DNA from: Alteraurantiacibacter hainanensis
GTDB lineage: Bacteria > Pseudomonadota > Alphaproteobacteria > Sphingomonadales > Sphingomonadaceae
Direction of reading: 5' to 3'
DNA: 64,000 nt
Assembly (NCBI RefSeq): GCF_036321025.1
Contig: NZ_JAZAPB010000001.1
Coordinates: forward strand, 372,001 to 436,000
The position numbers and the translations under genes were made by a program. Numbering within the stretch: the first letter of the stretch is position 1; every line of letters starts with the position of its first letter. Below the pieces are notes generated by a model that worked only from the letters and a program-made list of their open reading frames with translations, ran no database searches and had not been told where the DNA came from. Positions 24,843-34,700 of the stretch are shown piece after piece.

Positions 24843-25460
24843 CTAGATACCCGCCTCGACAGCTAGCCGGATCATCTCCGCAGAGCTTTGCGCGCCCAGT
24901 TTTTCCATCGCTATTCCGCGATGCATCTTGATGGTCTTTTCAGACAGGCCCAGTTCCCAGGCGATCTGCTTGTTGCGCAGGCCGCTGGCGACCATCTGCA
25001 GCACTTCCAGCTGGCGCTTGGACAGTTCCTTCACCTTTTCGGTCGCACGGGCCCTGCGCGTCAGGCTGGGGCCCTTGGCGTCTTCTTCCAGTTCCACCTG
25101 CGAACCGAAGAAGTAGGTGAGCTCGCCATCGTCATCGAAGATCGGAGCGACCACCACGGCATTGCGGAAAGGCGTGCCGTCCTTCTTGTAGTTGAGAATT
25201 TCCACCATGATCGGCTTGCGATCCCGCACACCCTGGCGGATCGTTTCCGTCAGCCACGGTTCCGTTCCCGGCCCTGCCAGGAACCGGCAGTTGCGACCGA
25301 TGATCTCGTCCTCGCCATAGCCGGTCAGGTCCATGAAGGCCTGATTGCACGCGATGAGCGGATTGTCGGGCAAGCGCGGATCGCTCACCACGGAAGCAAT
25401 CGGATTGGACTCTATCAGGTCCATGACCGAGGGATCGGATGACTTCATTTTCATTCCCAC
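24843..25460 (-). CDS. LOV-HTH blue-light-responsive transcription factor, EL222-like
   Basis: A 205-residue one-component photoreceptor. Residues of about 12-120 form a LOV/PAS domain with the flavin-adduct motif GRNCRFLAGPGT (reactive Cys58), followed by EILNYKKDGTPFRNAV and the Gln-bearing strand FFGSQVE. A LuxR-type HTH follows from about 145 to 200 (LSKRQLEVLQMVASG, GLSEKTIKMHRG). The domain order and many stretches match EL222 of Erythrobacter litoralis as I remember it: blue light forms a Cys-FMN adduct, frees the HTH and allows dimeric DNA binding and activation. All residues needed for photochemistry appear intact. It is divergent from a CoA-ester lyase gene with 168 bases between, so it may control that promoter, itself, or remote genes. 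Confidence 0.93.
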   Translation of the reverse strand: MGMKMKSSDPSVMDLIESNPIASVVSDPRLPDNPLIACNQAFMDLTGYGEDEIIGRNCRFLAGPGTEPWLTETIRQGVRDRKPIMVEILNYKKDGTPFRNAVVVAPIFDDDGELTYFFGSQVELEEDAKGPSLTRRARATEKVKELSKRQLEVLQMVASGLRNKQIAWELGLSEKTIKMHRGIAMEKLGAQSSAEMIRLAVEAGI

Positions 25461-25565
25461 GACATATCTTTAGCGCGGCAATTCCAGCAAGCAAAGCCAT
25501 CTGTCGAACTGTTTGGACAGCGCTTTCCCCAGACCGCTTGCTTGCGCGCGGAAATGGTCTTGTCC

Positions 25566-25590
25566 GCGCAATCCCGTTATAGGATTGCGC
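25566..25590. promoter_or_regulatory. 9-bp inverted repeat, candidate operator
   Basis: GCGCAATCC (25566-25574) and GGATTGCGC (25582-25590) are perfect reverse complements separated by CGTTATA. It lies 38 bases upstream of the CoA-lyase start in the region divergent from the LOV-HTH gene. Binding by the LOV-HTH protein is only a possibility; it does not resemble the EL222 site I recall. Confidence 0.5.
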
Positions 25591-25628
25591 AACGCCTATT
25601 CCCATTCGATCCGAGAGGCCCTTCATCG

Positions 25629-26519
25629 ATGTCACATCAACCGCAGCGTCGGATGCGTTCCTGGCTGTTTGCCCCCGGCGACAGCGAAAAGAAGATGGGC
25701 AAGGCCCACGACAGCGACGCCGACATGGTCATCTTCGACCTGGAGGATGCGGTCGCGCACGAGAACAAGATGCAGGCCCGCGCCCTGGTCCGCGAGTTCC
25801 TGGGGCGGGACGAGACGGATCACCAAAAGGTGTTCGTGCGCGTCAATCCGATGGACGGACCGTGGACGCTTGACGATCTTGCCGCCGTAATGCCGGGCAG
25901 GCCTGGCGGCATCATGCTGCCCAAGGTCGGCAGCAGGAAGGATGTCGAGGTGCTCGACAACTACCTTTCCGCACTGGAGGCCGCCAACGGCATCGAGCGG
26001 GGCAGCACGTCGGTCATGATCCTAGTGACCGAGACGGCCGGAAGCATGTTCCATTGCGGCGACTTTGCCGGTGCCCCGCGCCTCGTGGGAATGACCTGGG
26101 GGGCCGAGGACCTGGCCGATTCGATCGGCGCGTCCGGCAATACCGACGAGCATGGCAACTACGGCTTTACCTACGAGCTCGCGCGAAGCCTCTGCCTGCT
26201 TGGCGCAAGCACGGCCAATGTCCCGGCCATCGATACGATCCACGGCGATTTCCGCGATCTGGACGGGCTCGAGAAGCGCGCGCGCCGGGTTCGTCGCGAG
26301 GGCTTCCGCGGCATGCTGGCCATCCACCCGGCGCAGGTGGAAATCATCAATGCCGCCTTCACTCCCGATGCGGAGGAGATTGCCGAGGCCCGCGAGATCG
26401 TCGCCCTGTTCGAAGCCCATCCCGGTGTCGGGGCCATCGGCTACAAGGGCGGAATGGTGGACCGCCCTCACCTCTCGCGCGCCCGGCAATTGCTGGCCCA
26501 GGCGGGAAGCGAGGGGTAA
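25629..26519 (+). CDS. HpcH/HpaI-CitE-like CoA-ester lyase
   Basis: A 296-residue (beta/alpha)8 lyase of the CitE / malyl-CoA / citramalyl-CoA lyase group. The N terminus RSWLFAPGDSEKKMGKA and DADMVIFDLEDAV, the metal-binding Glu in VTETAGSMFH and Asp in TWGAEDLADSIGA, plus the CoA-side AIHPAQVEIINAAF, are all family landmarks. Reaction: reversible retro-aldol (Claisen) cleavage of a beta-hydroxyacyl-CoA; the exact substrate cannot be told. No citrate lyase alpha or gamma subunit is nearby, so it is probably a stand-alone catabolic lyase. It may share a pathway with the CoA-transferase at 35948. Its stop codon lies in the loop of a hairpin shared with the convergent MFS gene. Confidence 0.87.
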   Translation: MSHQPQRRMRSWLFAPGDSEKKMGKAHDSDADMVIFDLEDAVAHENKMQARALVREFLGRDETDHQKVFVRVNPMDGPWTLDDLAAVMPGRPGGIMLPKVGSRKDVEVLDNYLSALEAANGIERGSTSVMILVTETAGSMFHCGDFAGAPRLVGMTWGAEDLADSIGASGNTDEHGNYGFTYELARSLCLLGASTANVPAIDTIHGDFRDLDGLEKRARRVRREGFRGMLAIHPAQVEIINAAFTPDAEEIAEAREIVALFEAHPGVGAIGYKGGMVDRPHLSRARQLLAQAGSEG

Positions 26520-26528
26520 TCCCCTCGC
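26509..26528. terminator. Hairpin enclosing the stop codon between convergent genes
   Basis: GCGAGGGG (26509-26516) and CCCCTCGC (26521-26528) form a perfect 8-bp stem with loop TAAT, which contains the TAA stop. There is no T-run, so termination strength is uncertain; only nine bases separate the two convergent genes. Confidence 0.5.
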
Positions 26529-27806
26529 CTACTCGGCGACCCAGTCCTTTCGCAGCGCGGGGCCAGCCAGGGCCATCAGCAACGCGGCCAGGCCGTAGAG
26601 CGCGAGGCCGTAGAGCATCGAATAGCGCAGGGCCTCGTCGCCGTAGATGGGCGTGAGGAAATCCGACAGCGCGCCCAGCGCGTAGATGCCGCCGCCAAGG
26701 CCGATCAGGTTGTTGATCAGCAGGAACAGCGCCGAGGCGGTCGATCTCGCGGCAGGCACGACCAGGTGCTGCACGGCCGAAAGCACGGGCCCGAGCCAGA
26801 TATAGGCCAGAGCCTGCGGCAACAGGAACAGCACGAAAGCCAGCTTCCAGTCGGAGCTCAGGATGCCCGCGGCGAACAGGGGAGCACCCAGGAAGAAGGC
26901 GACGCCGGGCACCCAGGCGAAGAAGGCGCGGTCGCGCCCGCCCAGCCGGTCCGCCAGTAGACCGCCCGCCAGCACGCCGATCACGCCGCCCAGCAGCAGG
27001 ACAGCCCCGAAGAACCGCGAGGCCTCGACCAGATCGAAGCCGAAGCTGCGGATCAGCAGGCTGGGGAGCCAGAACGCGATGCCGTAGCCCAGCATGGATG
27101 AACTGGCCGCGCCGAAGGAAAGGAACCAGAAGCTCTTCTTGCGCGACAACAGGGCAGCCGTCTCTCGAAGGGTAGGCGCTTCGGGCAGCGGGCCCGGATT
27201 GTCCGCCGCCACCTTCGGCTTGGCCTTGTCGCGAACCAGGAACTTGAAGATCGGCACGATGACGACACCGGCCAGACCGACTGCGAAGAAGGCCGCGCGC
27301 CAATCGACGGTCGCGGCGATATAGCCGCCCATCAGGACGCCAAGGCCCGATCCGATGGGGATGCCGAGCGAGTAGATCGAGAGCGCGGTCGCCCGCCTCT
27401 CGCTGGGAAAGTAGTCGCCGATCAGGGCGTAGGACGGGGCTACCCCGCCAGCCTCTCCGATGCCGACGCCCAGCCGGGCCAGGAAGATGTGCCAGAAGTT
27501 CTGCGCCAGGCCGCACAGCGCGGTAAAGCCGCTCCAGGCGGCGAGCGATACGGCGATCACCCAGCTGCGACTGGTCCTGTCCGCCAGCGCCGCCAGCGGC
27601 ACCGCCATGGTGGAATAGAGCAGCGCGAAGGCGAGGCCGCCCAGCAGGCCCATCTGGGAATCGTCCAGCTGCAGCTCTGCCTGGATGGGCGCGGCGAGGA
27701 TCGAAAGGATCTGCCGGTCGACGAAATTGAAGATGTAGACCACCAGCAACATGGCCAGCACCACGTTGCGGTTGGGATCGGGCTTGCTGGCGGTCTGCGT
27801 GGTCAT
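26529..27806 (-). CDS. MFS transporter (spinster-like)
   Basis: A 425-residue major facilitator with 12 predicted helices. The N-terminal VVYIFNFVDRQILSILAAPI, the loop AALADRTSRSWV, and GVGIGEAGGVAPSYALIGDYF are typical of the spinster-like or aromatic-acid-type MFS proteins frequent in sphingomonads. The probable role is proton-driven uptake or efflux of a small organic molecule across the inner membrane. Its ATG overlaps the stop of the upstream hydrolase (ATGA), and that gene follows a TonB receptor by 20 bases, so outer-membrane import, hydrolysis and inner-membrane transport are encoded together. Confidence 0.9.
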   Translation of the reverse strand: MTTQTASKPDPNRNVVLAMLLVVYIFNFVDRQILSILAAPIQAELQLDDSQMGLLGGLAFALLYSTMAVPLAALADRTSRSWVIAVSLAAWSGFTALCGLAQNFWHIFLARLGVGIGEAGGVAPSYALIGDYFPSERRATALSIYSLGIPIGSGLGVLMGGYIAATVDWRAAFFAVGLAGVVIVPIFKFLVRDKAKPKVAADNPGPLPEAPTLRETAALLSRKKSFWFLSFGAASSSMLGYGIAFWLPSLLIRSFGFDLVEASRFFGAVLLLGGVIGVLAGGLLADRLGGRDRAFFAWVPGVAFFLGAPLFAAGILSSDWKLAFVLFLLPQALAYIWLGPVLSAVQHLVVPAARSTASALFLLINNLIGLGGGIYALGALSDFLTPIYGDEALRYSMLYGLALYGLAALLMALAGPALRKDWVAE

Positions 27807-28666
27807 TTCACATGCTCGCCCAGGAAATCGTGGATGGCCGCCAGGGCAACCGGCTCGTCAAGCATGGGGGCGTGGCCGCGATTGGGAACATCGACATGAA
27901 CGAACGGCCCCTGATGGCGCTGGCGCATTTCGCGGACAGTATCGGCAGCGAGCAGGTCCGACAATGCGCCGCGAACGACAAGCACCGGCGTCGTGCCGAG
28001 CGCGTCCCACAGGGGCCACAGGTCCGGCTGCGGTTCCTTGCCGATGTCGGCAAATCCATCGGCAATGGCGGGGTCGTAGGCAAAGGCGATGCGGCCATCG
28101 GACAGGACGCGGCAGGTGCGCCGCGCCCAAGCCTGCCAGTCGGCATCGGTGAAATCGGGGAAGGCTTCGCGGTTGATCGCCGAACTGGCCTGCGCCGCGG
28201 CATTCCAGTCCGCGAAAGGCTCTCCGCCGCCGACGTAGGTGCCGATCCGCGACAGCCCCGCCGGGTCAAGCACGGGCCCCACATCGTTGAATACGATGGC
28301 CGGGAAGCTGCCGGGCTTCATGGCATTCATGACCATGGCCATCAGCCCGCCCATCGACGTGCCGATCAGGCCGGGTCGCTCGACGCCAAGGCTGTCGAGC
28401 AGCGCGAACATGTCGCCGGCGTATATATCGGGCCGGTAGTTCGATGCATCGGCATCGTCCTGCGAAAGCCCCCTGCCCCGCTGGTCCGGCACGATCAGGC
28501 GGTAGTCACCTGCAAGATGCCGTGCCAGCGGCTCGAAATCCCCGCTGTTGCGGGTCAGGCCGTGCATCAGCAGCAGCGGCGGGCCGTCTGCGGGGTAGTC
28601 GCGTGCGAACAGCTCAAGCCGTCCGCACGCGCTTTGGTAACGGTGCTCGCGATAGTCCATCGTCAT
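27803..28666 (-). CDS. Alpha/beta hydrolase
   Basis: A 287-residue cytoplasmic alpha/beta hydrolase. LLLMHGLTRNSGDFEPLARHL is the oxyanion region, IGTSMGGLMAMVMNAMKP holds the nucleophile Ser and NRGHAPMLDEPVAL the catalytic His; an acid, perhaps Asp in RGALSDLLAADT, lies between. The family includes esterases, C-C hydrolases, lactonases and haloalkane dehalogenases; the sequence alone does not choose. The Met at 28666 is used; the Met two codons later is equally possible. It is the middle gene of the TonB receptor-hydrolase-MFS operon and probably acts on the imported compound. Confidence 0.87.
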   Translation of the reverse strand: MTMDYREHRYQSACGRLELFARDYPADGPPLLLMHGLTRNSGDFEPLARHLAGDYRLIVPDQRGRGLSQDDADASNYRPDIYAGDMFALLDSLGVERPGLIGTSMGGLMAMVMNAMKPGSFPAIVFNDVGPVLDPAGLSRIGTYVGGGEPFADWNAAAQASSAINREAFPDFTDADWQAWARRTCRVLSDGRIAFAYDPAIADGFADIGKEPQPDLWPLWDALGTTPVLVVRGALSDLLAADTVREMRQRHQGPFVHVDVPNRGHAPMLDEPVALAAIHDFLGEHVK

Positions 28667-28686
28667 AGTCCGTCCGCAATCGCGGA

Positions 28687-31029
28687 TCAGAACTCGATGG
28701 TGCCCGTGAGGTAGATCTGACGCGGATTGCCGTAGAAGGCGGTTAGAGTGCCCTCCGTACCCAGCGTGGGGATCGGCAGGCCGTTGTTCGTGAGAAGTTC
28801 GCCCGTCACCGAATCGGCCGCCACGAAGGTATAGCCCGAGGTCTTGTATTCCTTGTCCGTCAGGTTGCGACCGTAGAGGCCGAGGCTCCAGCCTGCATCG
28901 CTGTTGTAGACGATGCTGGCATCCCACAGCGCATAGCCGGGCTGGTCGAGGTACGGGTTGGGAACCTCGAACTGCGTCGTCTCGCTGCGATAGGAAACCG
29001 TCGTGCCGAGATAGAGATCGCCGGTGCCGACGGGGGTCGTGTAACCCACTGTCGCACTGCCGCTCCATTCCGGCGTGTTCTGCACTTCGCGGAAATCGGA
29101 GACGTCGGTCGGCACGCCGCCGATATTGGTGACGTACTCGGTATACTCGGCATCGATCCAGCCCAGCGAGCCCTGGAAGCGAAGCTCGTCGCCGGAGGCG
29201 AACATGTCGCGTCCCAGACGGGCATTGGTCTCGAACTCCACGCCCTTGAATTCCGCGGCACCCGCGTTCGACACGATGCCGCAGAAGGTCTGGATACCCC
29301 CGACGCTGCAGGCCACCGAACCGGGGATCTGCACGTCGGTGTATTCGGCGTAGAAAGCGGCCAGCGCGACAAAGACTGCATCGTCAAGCAGGCTGCCCTT
29401 GTAGCCCACTTCGTAGCTGTCGACCGATTCCGGCTCGAAGCTGAGGAAGTCCGCCACTTCTTCGTCGGTGGGCATGCCCGGTGTCGCCGAGGGCGCGTTC
29501 ACGCCCACGCCGCGCGGGTCGAAACCGCCGCCCTTGAAGCCCTGCGAATAGCTGGCGTAGAGGTTGTGGTCCGGCGTCGGCTGATAGCTGAGCGAAACGC
29601 GCGGGGTGAACTTGTCGAAATCCGCGCTGCCCTGGAAATCGGTGCTGGGTGCGCCGAAGGGGATGCCCGCGCCGCCGAAGACCGGCGAACCGCCACCCAG
29701 GTAGTTCTGACGCAGGATATCGGCCTGGCGTTCGTCCCAGGTATAGCGACCACCCAGCGAGAGGCTCAGCTGTTCGGTCAGGTCATAGGTGAAGTCGCCG
29801 AAGACCGCGAAAGTCTCGGTATCGACGTTCGCCTCGGTAAACGCGGTGAAGCCGGCGAAGGTGGTGAACAGACGCACGTCGAACTGCGTGTCGGCCTTCG
29901 CATCGAGGTAGTAGCCGCCGAGCAGGCCGGTGAACGGGCCGCCATCGTCCCAGATCAGCTGCAGTTCCTGGCTGAACTGCGAGTTGCGGTAGAACGCGGG
30001 GACATCGAGGTCGACGGCAGGAAGCGCGTCGAAATCGATGGGCGATGCGCTCTCGTCTTCACGATAGGCGGTGATGGAGCGCAGGGTGAGCGCGGTCGAC
30101 AGGTCGAAGCGGCCGTTGAGCGCCACGCCGGAGGCTTCCACGTCCTGGTCGGGATCGGTCAGACCGCCACGGGTGTCGAAAACGTCGTCGAGAACGGGTG
30201 CACCGGAGGCAGCGCCGGGGATCAGTCGGTGGCCGCCACGAGCGTTGGACTTGTCGCGCGTATAGTCGCCCGAGAAGCGCAGCAGGTAGTCCGCGCCATT
30301 GCCGCCCACCTCGATAGTGCCGCGCGCGGCCCAGATATCCTTGTTGTAGTTCTCCTCACCCGTGGTGAGGTTTTCGCCGAAGCCGTCGCGCGAGAGACGC
30401 GCGACCGAGGCACCGACGCGCACGACATCGGCGACGGGGGTGGAGGCGGTGACGACGCCTTCCGCCCGGCCATAGGTGCCAACGGTGCCGCGCAGGCGCA
30501 GGTTGAGCTCGTCGGGCAGTTCACGCGTGACGTACTTCACCGCGCCGCCGATGGTGTTGCGGCCATAGAGCGTGCCCTGCGGACCGCGCAGAACCTCGAT
30601 CCGCTCGACGTCGTAGATGTCGAGGACGGCGGCCTGCGGACGGTTGAGATAGACGTCGTCGAGGTAGATGCCCACGCCCTGCTCGAACCCGGAAACCGGA
30701 TCCTGCTGACCGATGCCGCGGATGAAGGCGGACAGGGTGGAGTTGGTGCCGCGCGATTCCTCCAGCGTCGTGTTGGGGGTCACCTGCGCGATATCGGTGA
30801 TGTCGACGGAGCCGCGCCGCTGTAGTTCCTGCTCGCCAAACGTCGTGACGGCCACAGGAACATCGACCAGGCGTTCCTCACGGCGACGCGCGGTGACGAT
30901 GATGGTGCCGGCCTCGGCTTCTTCCGCCTGCGGTGCTTCATCGCCGGCCTGCTGCGCGTGTGCGGGTACGGCCAGCGCGCCCAGGACGAGCGCAGAGGCA
31001 GTGGATTGCCAGAAAATGGCCTTGGACAT
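28687..31029 (-). CDS. TonB-dependent outer-membrane receptor
   Basis: A 780-residue receptor of usual length. A signal peptide (cut near AHAQQ) is followed by a TonB-box-like IIVTARRREERL, a plug domain (SAFIRGIGQQDPV, YLDDVYLNRPQ, VEVLRGPQGTLYGRNTIGG) and a 22-strand barrel ending in the terminal aromatic residue (LTGTIEF). This form is typical of the large sphingomonad receptor set for aromatic, terpenoid or polymer-derived ligands rather than for known siderophores. It leads an operon with a hydrolase and an MFS transporter, and is divergent from a TetR gene with an operator-like palindrome between, so ligand-induced expression is likely. Confidence 0.95.
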   Translation of the reverse strand: MSKAIFWQSTASALVLGALAVPAHAQQAGDEAPQAEEAEAGTIIVTARRREERLVDVPVAVTTFGEQELQRRGSVDITDIAQVTPNTTLEESRGTNSTLSAFIRGIGQQDPVSGFEQGVGIYLDDVYLNRPQAAVLDIYDVERIEVLRGPQGTLYGRNTIGGAVKYVTRELPDELNLRLRGTVGTYGRAEGVVTASTPVADVVRVGASVARLSRDGFGENLTTGEENYNKDIWAARGTIEVGGNGADYLLRFSGDYTRDKSNARGGHRLIPGAASGAPVLDDVFDTRGGLTDPDQDVEASGVALNGRFDLSTALTLRSITAYREDESASPIDFDALPAVDLDVPAFYRNSQFSQELQLIWDDGGPFTGLLGGYYLDAKADTQFDVRLFTTFAGFTAFTEANVDTETFAVFGDFTYDLTEQLSLSLGGRYTWDERQADILRQNYLGGGSPVFGGAGIPFGAPSTDFQGSADFDKFTPRVSLSYQPTPDHNLYASYSQGFKGGGFDPRGVGVNAPSATPGMPTDEEVADFLSFEPESVDSYEVGYKGSLLDDAVFVALAAFYAEYTDVQIPGSVACSVGGIQTFCGIVSNAGAAEFKGVEFETNARLGRDMFASGDELRFQGSLGWIDAEYTEYVTNIGGVPTDVSDFREVQNTPEWSGSATVGYTTPVGTGDLYLGTTVSYRSETTQFEVPNPYLDQPGYALWDASIVYNSDAGWSLGLYGRNLTDKEYKTSGYTFVAADSVTGELLTNNGLPIPTLGTEGTLTAFYGNPRQIYLTGTIEF

Positions 31030-31072
31030 CGATTTTCTCCCGGAACGTTATCTGTTCTGGGAATGCCCAATA

Positions 31073-31102
31073 TTGAAAGTTGAACCACCTTTCAACTTTA
31101 TT
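31073..31102. promoter_or_regulatory. Palindromic operator with overlapping divergent promoters
   Basis: AAAGTTGAA (31076-31084) and TTCAACTTT (31091-31099) are perfect reverse complements with spacer CCACCT. They lie in the 111-base gap between the TonB receptor and TetR genes. A plus-strand TTGAAA (31073-31078) has TTTATT 18 bases on; on the minus strand TTGAAA is followed after 17 bases by TATTGG. Both candidate promoters overlap the palindrome, as expected of a TetR operator. Confidence 0.68.
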
Positions 31103-31140
31103 CTTTGCGCTGGTCGTGGAAAGCCGTTAGCCCATGCCAA

Positions 31141-31761
31141 ATGGCAACACCGCAACCTGACGCTTCCGACAGCGAACCGAAGGCGCCGCGCACCGCGCGC
31201 GGTCGGCAGACGCTGCGAAAGCTGCTGGACGCGGCGGCCAAGGAATTCGGGGAAAAGGGCTTTCACGAAGCCTCGATCAGCGGGATCACCCGCCGCGCCG
31301 GGACGGCGCTGGGCAGCTTCTACACCTATTTCGACAGCAAGGACGAGCTCTTCCGCGCGCTGGTGAAGGACATGAGCGGCCAGGTCGCCGCCCATGCCGG
31401 CAAGGCCGTCACACCCGACCTCGCACCTTTCGAGGTGGAGCGCGCGGCCCTTCGCGCCTTTCTGGAATTCGCGCGCGAGAACAGGGAAATCTACCGCATC
31501 ATCGACGAGGCGGAGTTCGTCGACCCCGCCAGTTTTCGCGAGCACTACGAGACCACGGCGGCCCGTATCCTCGACCGCTTGCGCAGCGGCGAGGCGGCGG
31601 GCGAATTCCGCGAAGGCATGGACGAGGCGCACGCCTGGGCGCTGATGGGCATGAACGTGTTTCTCGGACTGCGCTATTCGGTGTGGGACGAAGGCGCGCA
31701 GGCGGAGCGCATCGCCGACATCGCCAACGAAATGCTGCGCAGGGGGATCGGGCGAAGCTAG
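31141..31761 (+). CDS. TetR/AcrR family transcriptional regulator
   Basis: A 206-residue one-component repressor. After a charged N-terminal tail the HTH occupies residues of about 20-65 (LLDAAAKEFGEKGFHEASIS, then GTALGSFYTYFDSKDELF), the standard TetR signature with the F-Y-x-Y-F recognition helix. The rest is an all-helical ligand domain. ATG 31141 is chosen because upstream in-frame starts would run into the palindromic operator. It is divergent from the TonB receptor operon and probably represses that operon and itself; the inducer is likely to be the transported compound or a breakdown product. Confidence 0.92.
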   Translation: MATPQPDASDSEPKAPRTARGRQTLRKLLDAAAKEFGEKGFHEASISGITRRAGTALGSFYTYFDSKDELFRALVKDMSGQVAAHAGKAVTPDLAPFEVERAALRAFLEFARENREIYRIIDEAEFVDPASFREHYETTAARILDRLRSGEAAGEFREGMDEAHAWALMGMNVFLGLRYSVWDEGAQAERIADIANEMLRRGIGRS

Positions 31762-31783
31762 TCCGCCCGATCCCTGCCCTCGC

Positions 31784-34700
31784 CTATTCCCACCAGTAGG
31801 GCCGGCGCTCCTCGTCGCCGGTGACGATCTCGTTCATCGTCGTCGCATCGTAGGCCCGGCCACCCAGCACCACGGTTTCCACACGCTCGGTATTGCGGAT
31901 GTTCTCCAGCGGATCGCCTGCAAGGATCACCATGTCGGCCAGCTTGCCGACCTCGAGCGAACCGATCTCGCGGTCCATCCCCAGCGAACGGGCGGGCACG
32001 ATCGTGGCGGCACGCAGTGCCTCCAGCGGCGTCATCCCGCCGCGCACGAACGACCAGATTTCCCAGTGCGCATCGATCCCGGCCTGCTGGCCGTGCGCGC
32101 CGATGGAAACCAGCACGTCACGCTCGGCAAGGCGAGCGGCCTCGCGCGCGATGTCGTCATCCACGAAATCACCTTCGGGCGCGGTCGTGCGCCGGGCCGT
32201 CTGGGCACGCAGAAGGGCGGGCGGCGTGTGCGCCATCAGCAGCGGCTGCTCGAACACGTTGGTCGCCTGCCGCCAGTAGGGATCGCCTGCCAGGCCACCG
32301 TATCCCACCACCAGGGTGGGGGTGTAATTGGTGTTCGACTGGCTGAAGAACTGCAGCACGTCCTCGTACAGGCGCATAACCGGCACGTTGTGCTCCAGCG
32401 TCGAGTTTCCGTCGGCGATCAGGTTCATGTCCATGCCGAACAGCGATCCGCCTTCGGCCACCACCAGCATGTCTTCCTGCCGCGCGGCTTCCACCACCAT
32501 CTGCCGCTGATCGCGGCGGGGCTGGTTGTAGTTCTTCACGCTCGGCGCGCCTTCCGCCTTCAGGCGGCGAACGTGATCGAGGGCGTCCTCCAGCGTGTCG
32601 ATCTGCGCATAACCGCTCGGATTGCGCGCGCCGTAGATGACGCGCCCTGTGCTGAACATGCGTGGGCCAAGGATCATGCCGGCCCGCTGCATGTCTTCCG
32701 CGACGAAGAACGGTGTGTTGCTCGACGGATCGTGGATCGTGGTGGTCCCCAGCGCCAGCATCTGGATGAGGTTCCAGTTCTGCTGCGGCACCACCTCGGA
32801 AGCGGCGTAGGAGCCGTGGGCATGGGCATCGACCAGGCCCGGAATGATCGTCTGGCCCGTGGCATCGATCGTGGGCGTGCCCGACGGGATAGTGACGCTA
32901 CCCGCTTGGCCGATGGCGGCGATCACGTCGTTCTCGACCAGGATCGTGGCATTCTCGATGATGCCGCCGTCCTCGCCGGCCATGGAGATGACGCGCGCGC
33001 CTGTAATGGCCAGGCTTCCCTCGTGCCGGTCCGCCTCGACCGTGCGCAGCATGGAGACGCCGCTTTCGGGCTGCTGAAATCCCGCGTCGTCGCCGTCCTC
33101 GTCCGTTGCAGGAGGGGCGTTGTCGAACATCGAGGCAAGCGAAGCGGAGTAGAGCGTGGGCCCGAGCGACCAGTTGAGCGTGTCGCCGCCTTCCGACCAG
33201 TGGATGTAATGCGCGCCGGAATCCGACACCTCGACAACCGGCAGGTTCTTCGCGTCGCTGGAGATGGTCACGGTCTGTCCGCCCGGCATCAGGGGCATGG
33301 CGAAGGCATCGTAGTTCTCGCTGAAAGCGACGTAATTGCCCGTCGGCGAGACGTGATAGCTCGTCACCAGCTCGCCCTTAGCATGGGTGCGGGCGTCGTT
33401 GCCGTCGAGATCGGTGGACACGAGAGTCTGCTGGCCGTCTTCGGACCCGGTCATGAAGACCCGGTCGCTACTCGCACCGAAATGCGGGTTGAGCATGCCG
33501 CGTATCACCAGTTCGGGCTGCCCGCCGCTTGTTGATACGCGGTAGATGCCCGGATTTTCCGAATATTCGGGAGCCGTCAGGTAGCCGCCCTCTCCCTTTT
33601 CGAAGACCACGGTATCCCCATCGGGCGAGAAGCGCGGGCGCGTGTAGTGCCCCGGCGCGCTGGTGAGCGTGCGCGCGCCGCGCCCGTTGCTTCCGATGGT
33701 GCGGATTTCGCCGAGACCATCGTCCGTCCAGCGCACGTAGACGATGGAATCGCCGTCGCGGGACCAGCTGGGGAAGAGTTCGAGAGCGTCCGTCTCGCCC
33801 GTCAGCGGCCGCATGGTGCCGCCCGATGCGGGCATGGTGTAGAGACGCCCCAGGCTTTCGAAGACCACCGTATCGCCATCGGGCGAAACCTCCGCGAAGC
33901 GCGCCATGGTGACATCGACCGTATCGCTTGCCACCGGAATGACCGGATGCGGCGCCGGAAGGATGCCACGCGTATCGTCCACGGCGAACGGGATTTCGGC
34001 GGCGCCCGTGCCGTCGGCGTTCACGCGGCGGATCTTGCCGCCCGCCCAGAACACGATGGACCGGCTATCGGGCGTCCAGTCCATGTTCGGATAGACCCCG
34101 GTGATGGCCCAGGTCTCCTGCACGTCCTGGTCGAGGTCGGCATAGATCATCCGCTCCTCGCCGGTTTCCATGTCCTTGACGTAGAGCTGCGAACGCGTGT
34201 TCTCGCGCCGCACGAAGGCCATCATGCGGCCGTCGGGCGAAGGCGTCGGACGAACCGCGCCGCCAAGCCCGCTGACGGCGGTCGTCACTTCGCCCGTCTC
34301 CAGGTCGTAGCGTTCGATGTTGAACAGGTCGGTGTTCGAATCCTGAGCGTAGATGAAGGTGTTACCCGGCGTGATGTTGCGGGTGTAGTAGATCGCGCTG
34401 CCGTCGGAGGCGTAGATCGGCTCGCCCAGTTCCTTCTGCAGATCTTCGTTGGCCCGCTCCACCAGTGCGATGCCGCTGCCGCCGCTGACGTGGTAGAGCC
34501 ACACTTCGCCGGTCCCCAGCGACCTACCGGTGGTGAAGTGCTTCTTCGCCGCGATGAACCGGCCGTCGGGCGACCAGGTCGGCTGGTTGAGCAGACGGAA
34601 GGTCTCGTCGGTCAGCTGCCGCTTGTCGCTGCCGTCGACGTTCATGATCCAGATGTTGTCGCCGCCGCCACGATCCGAGGTGAAGGCGATGCGGCTGCCG

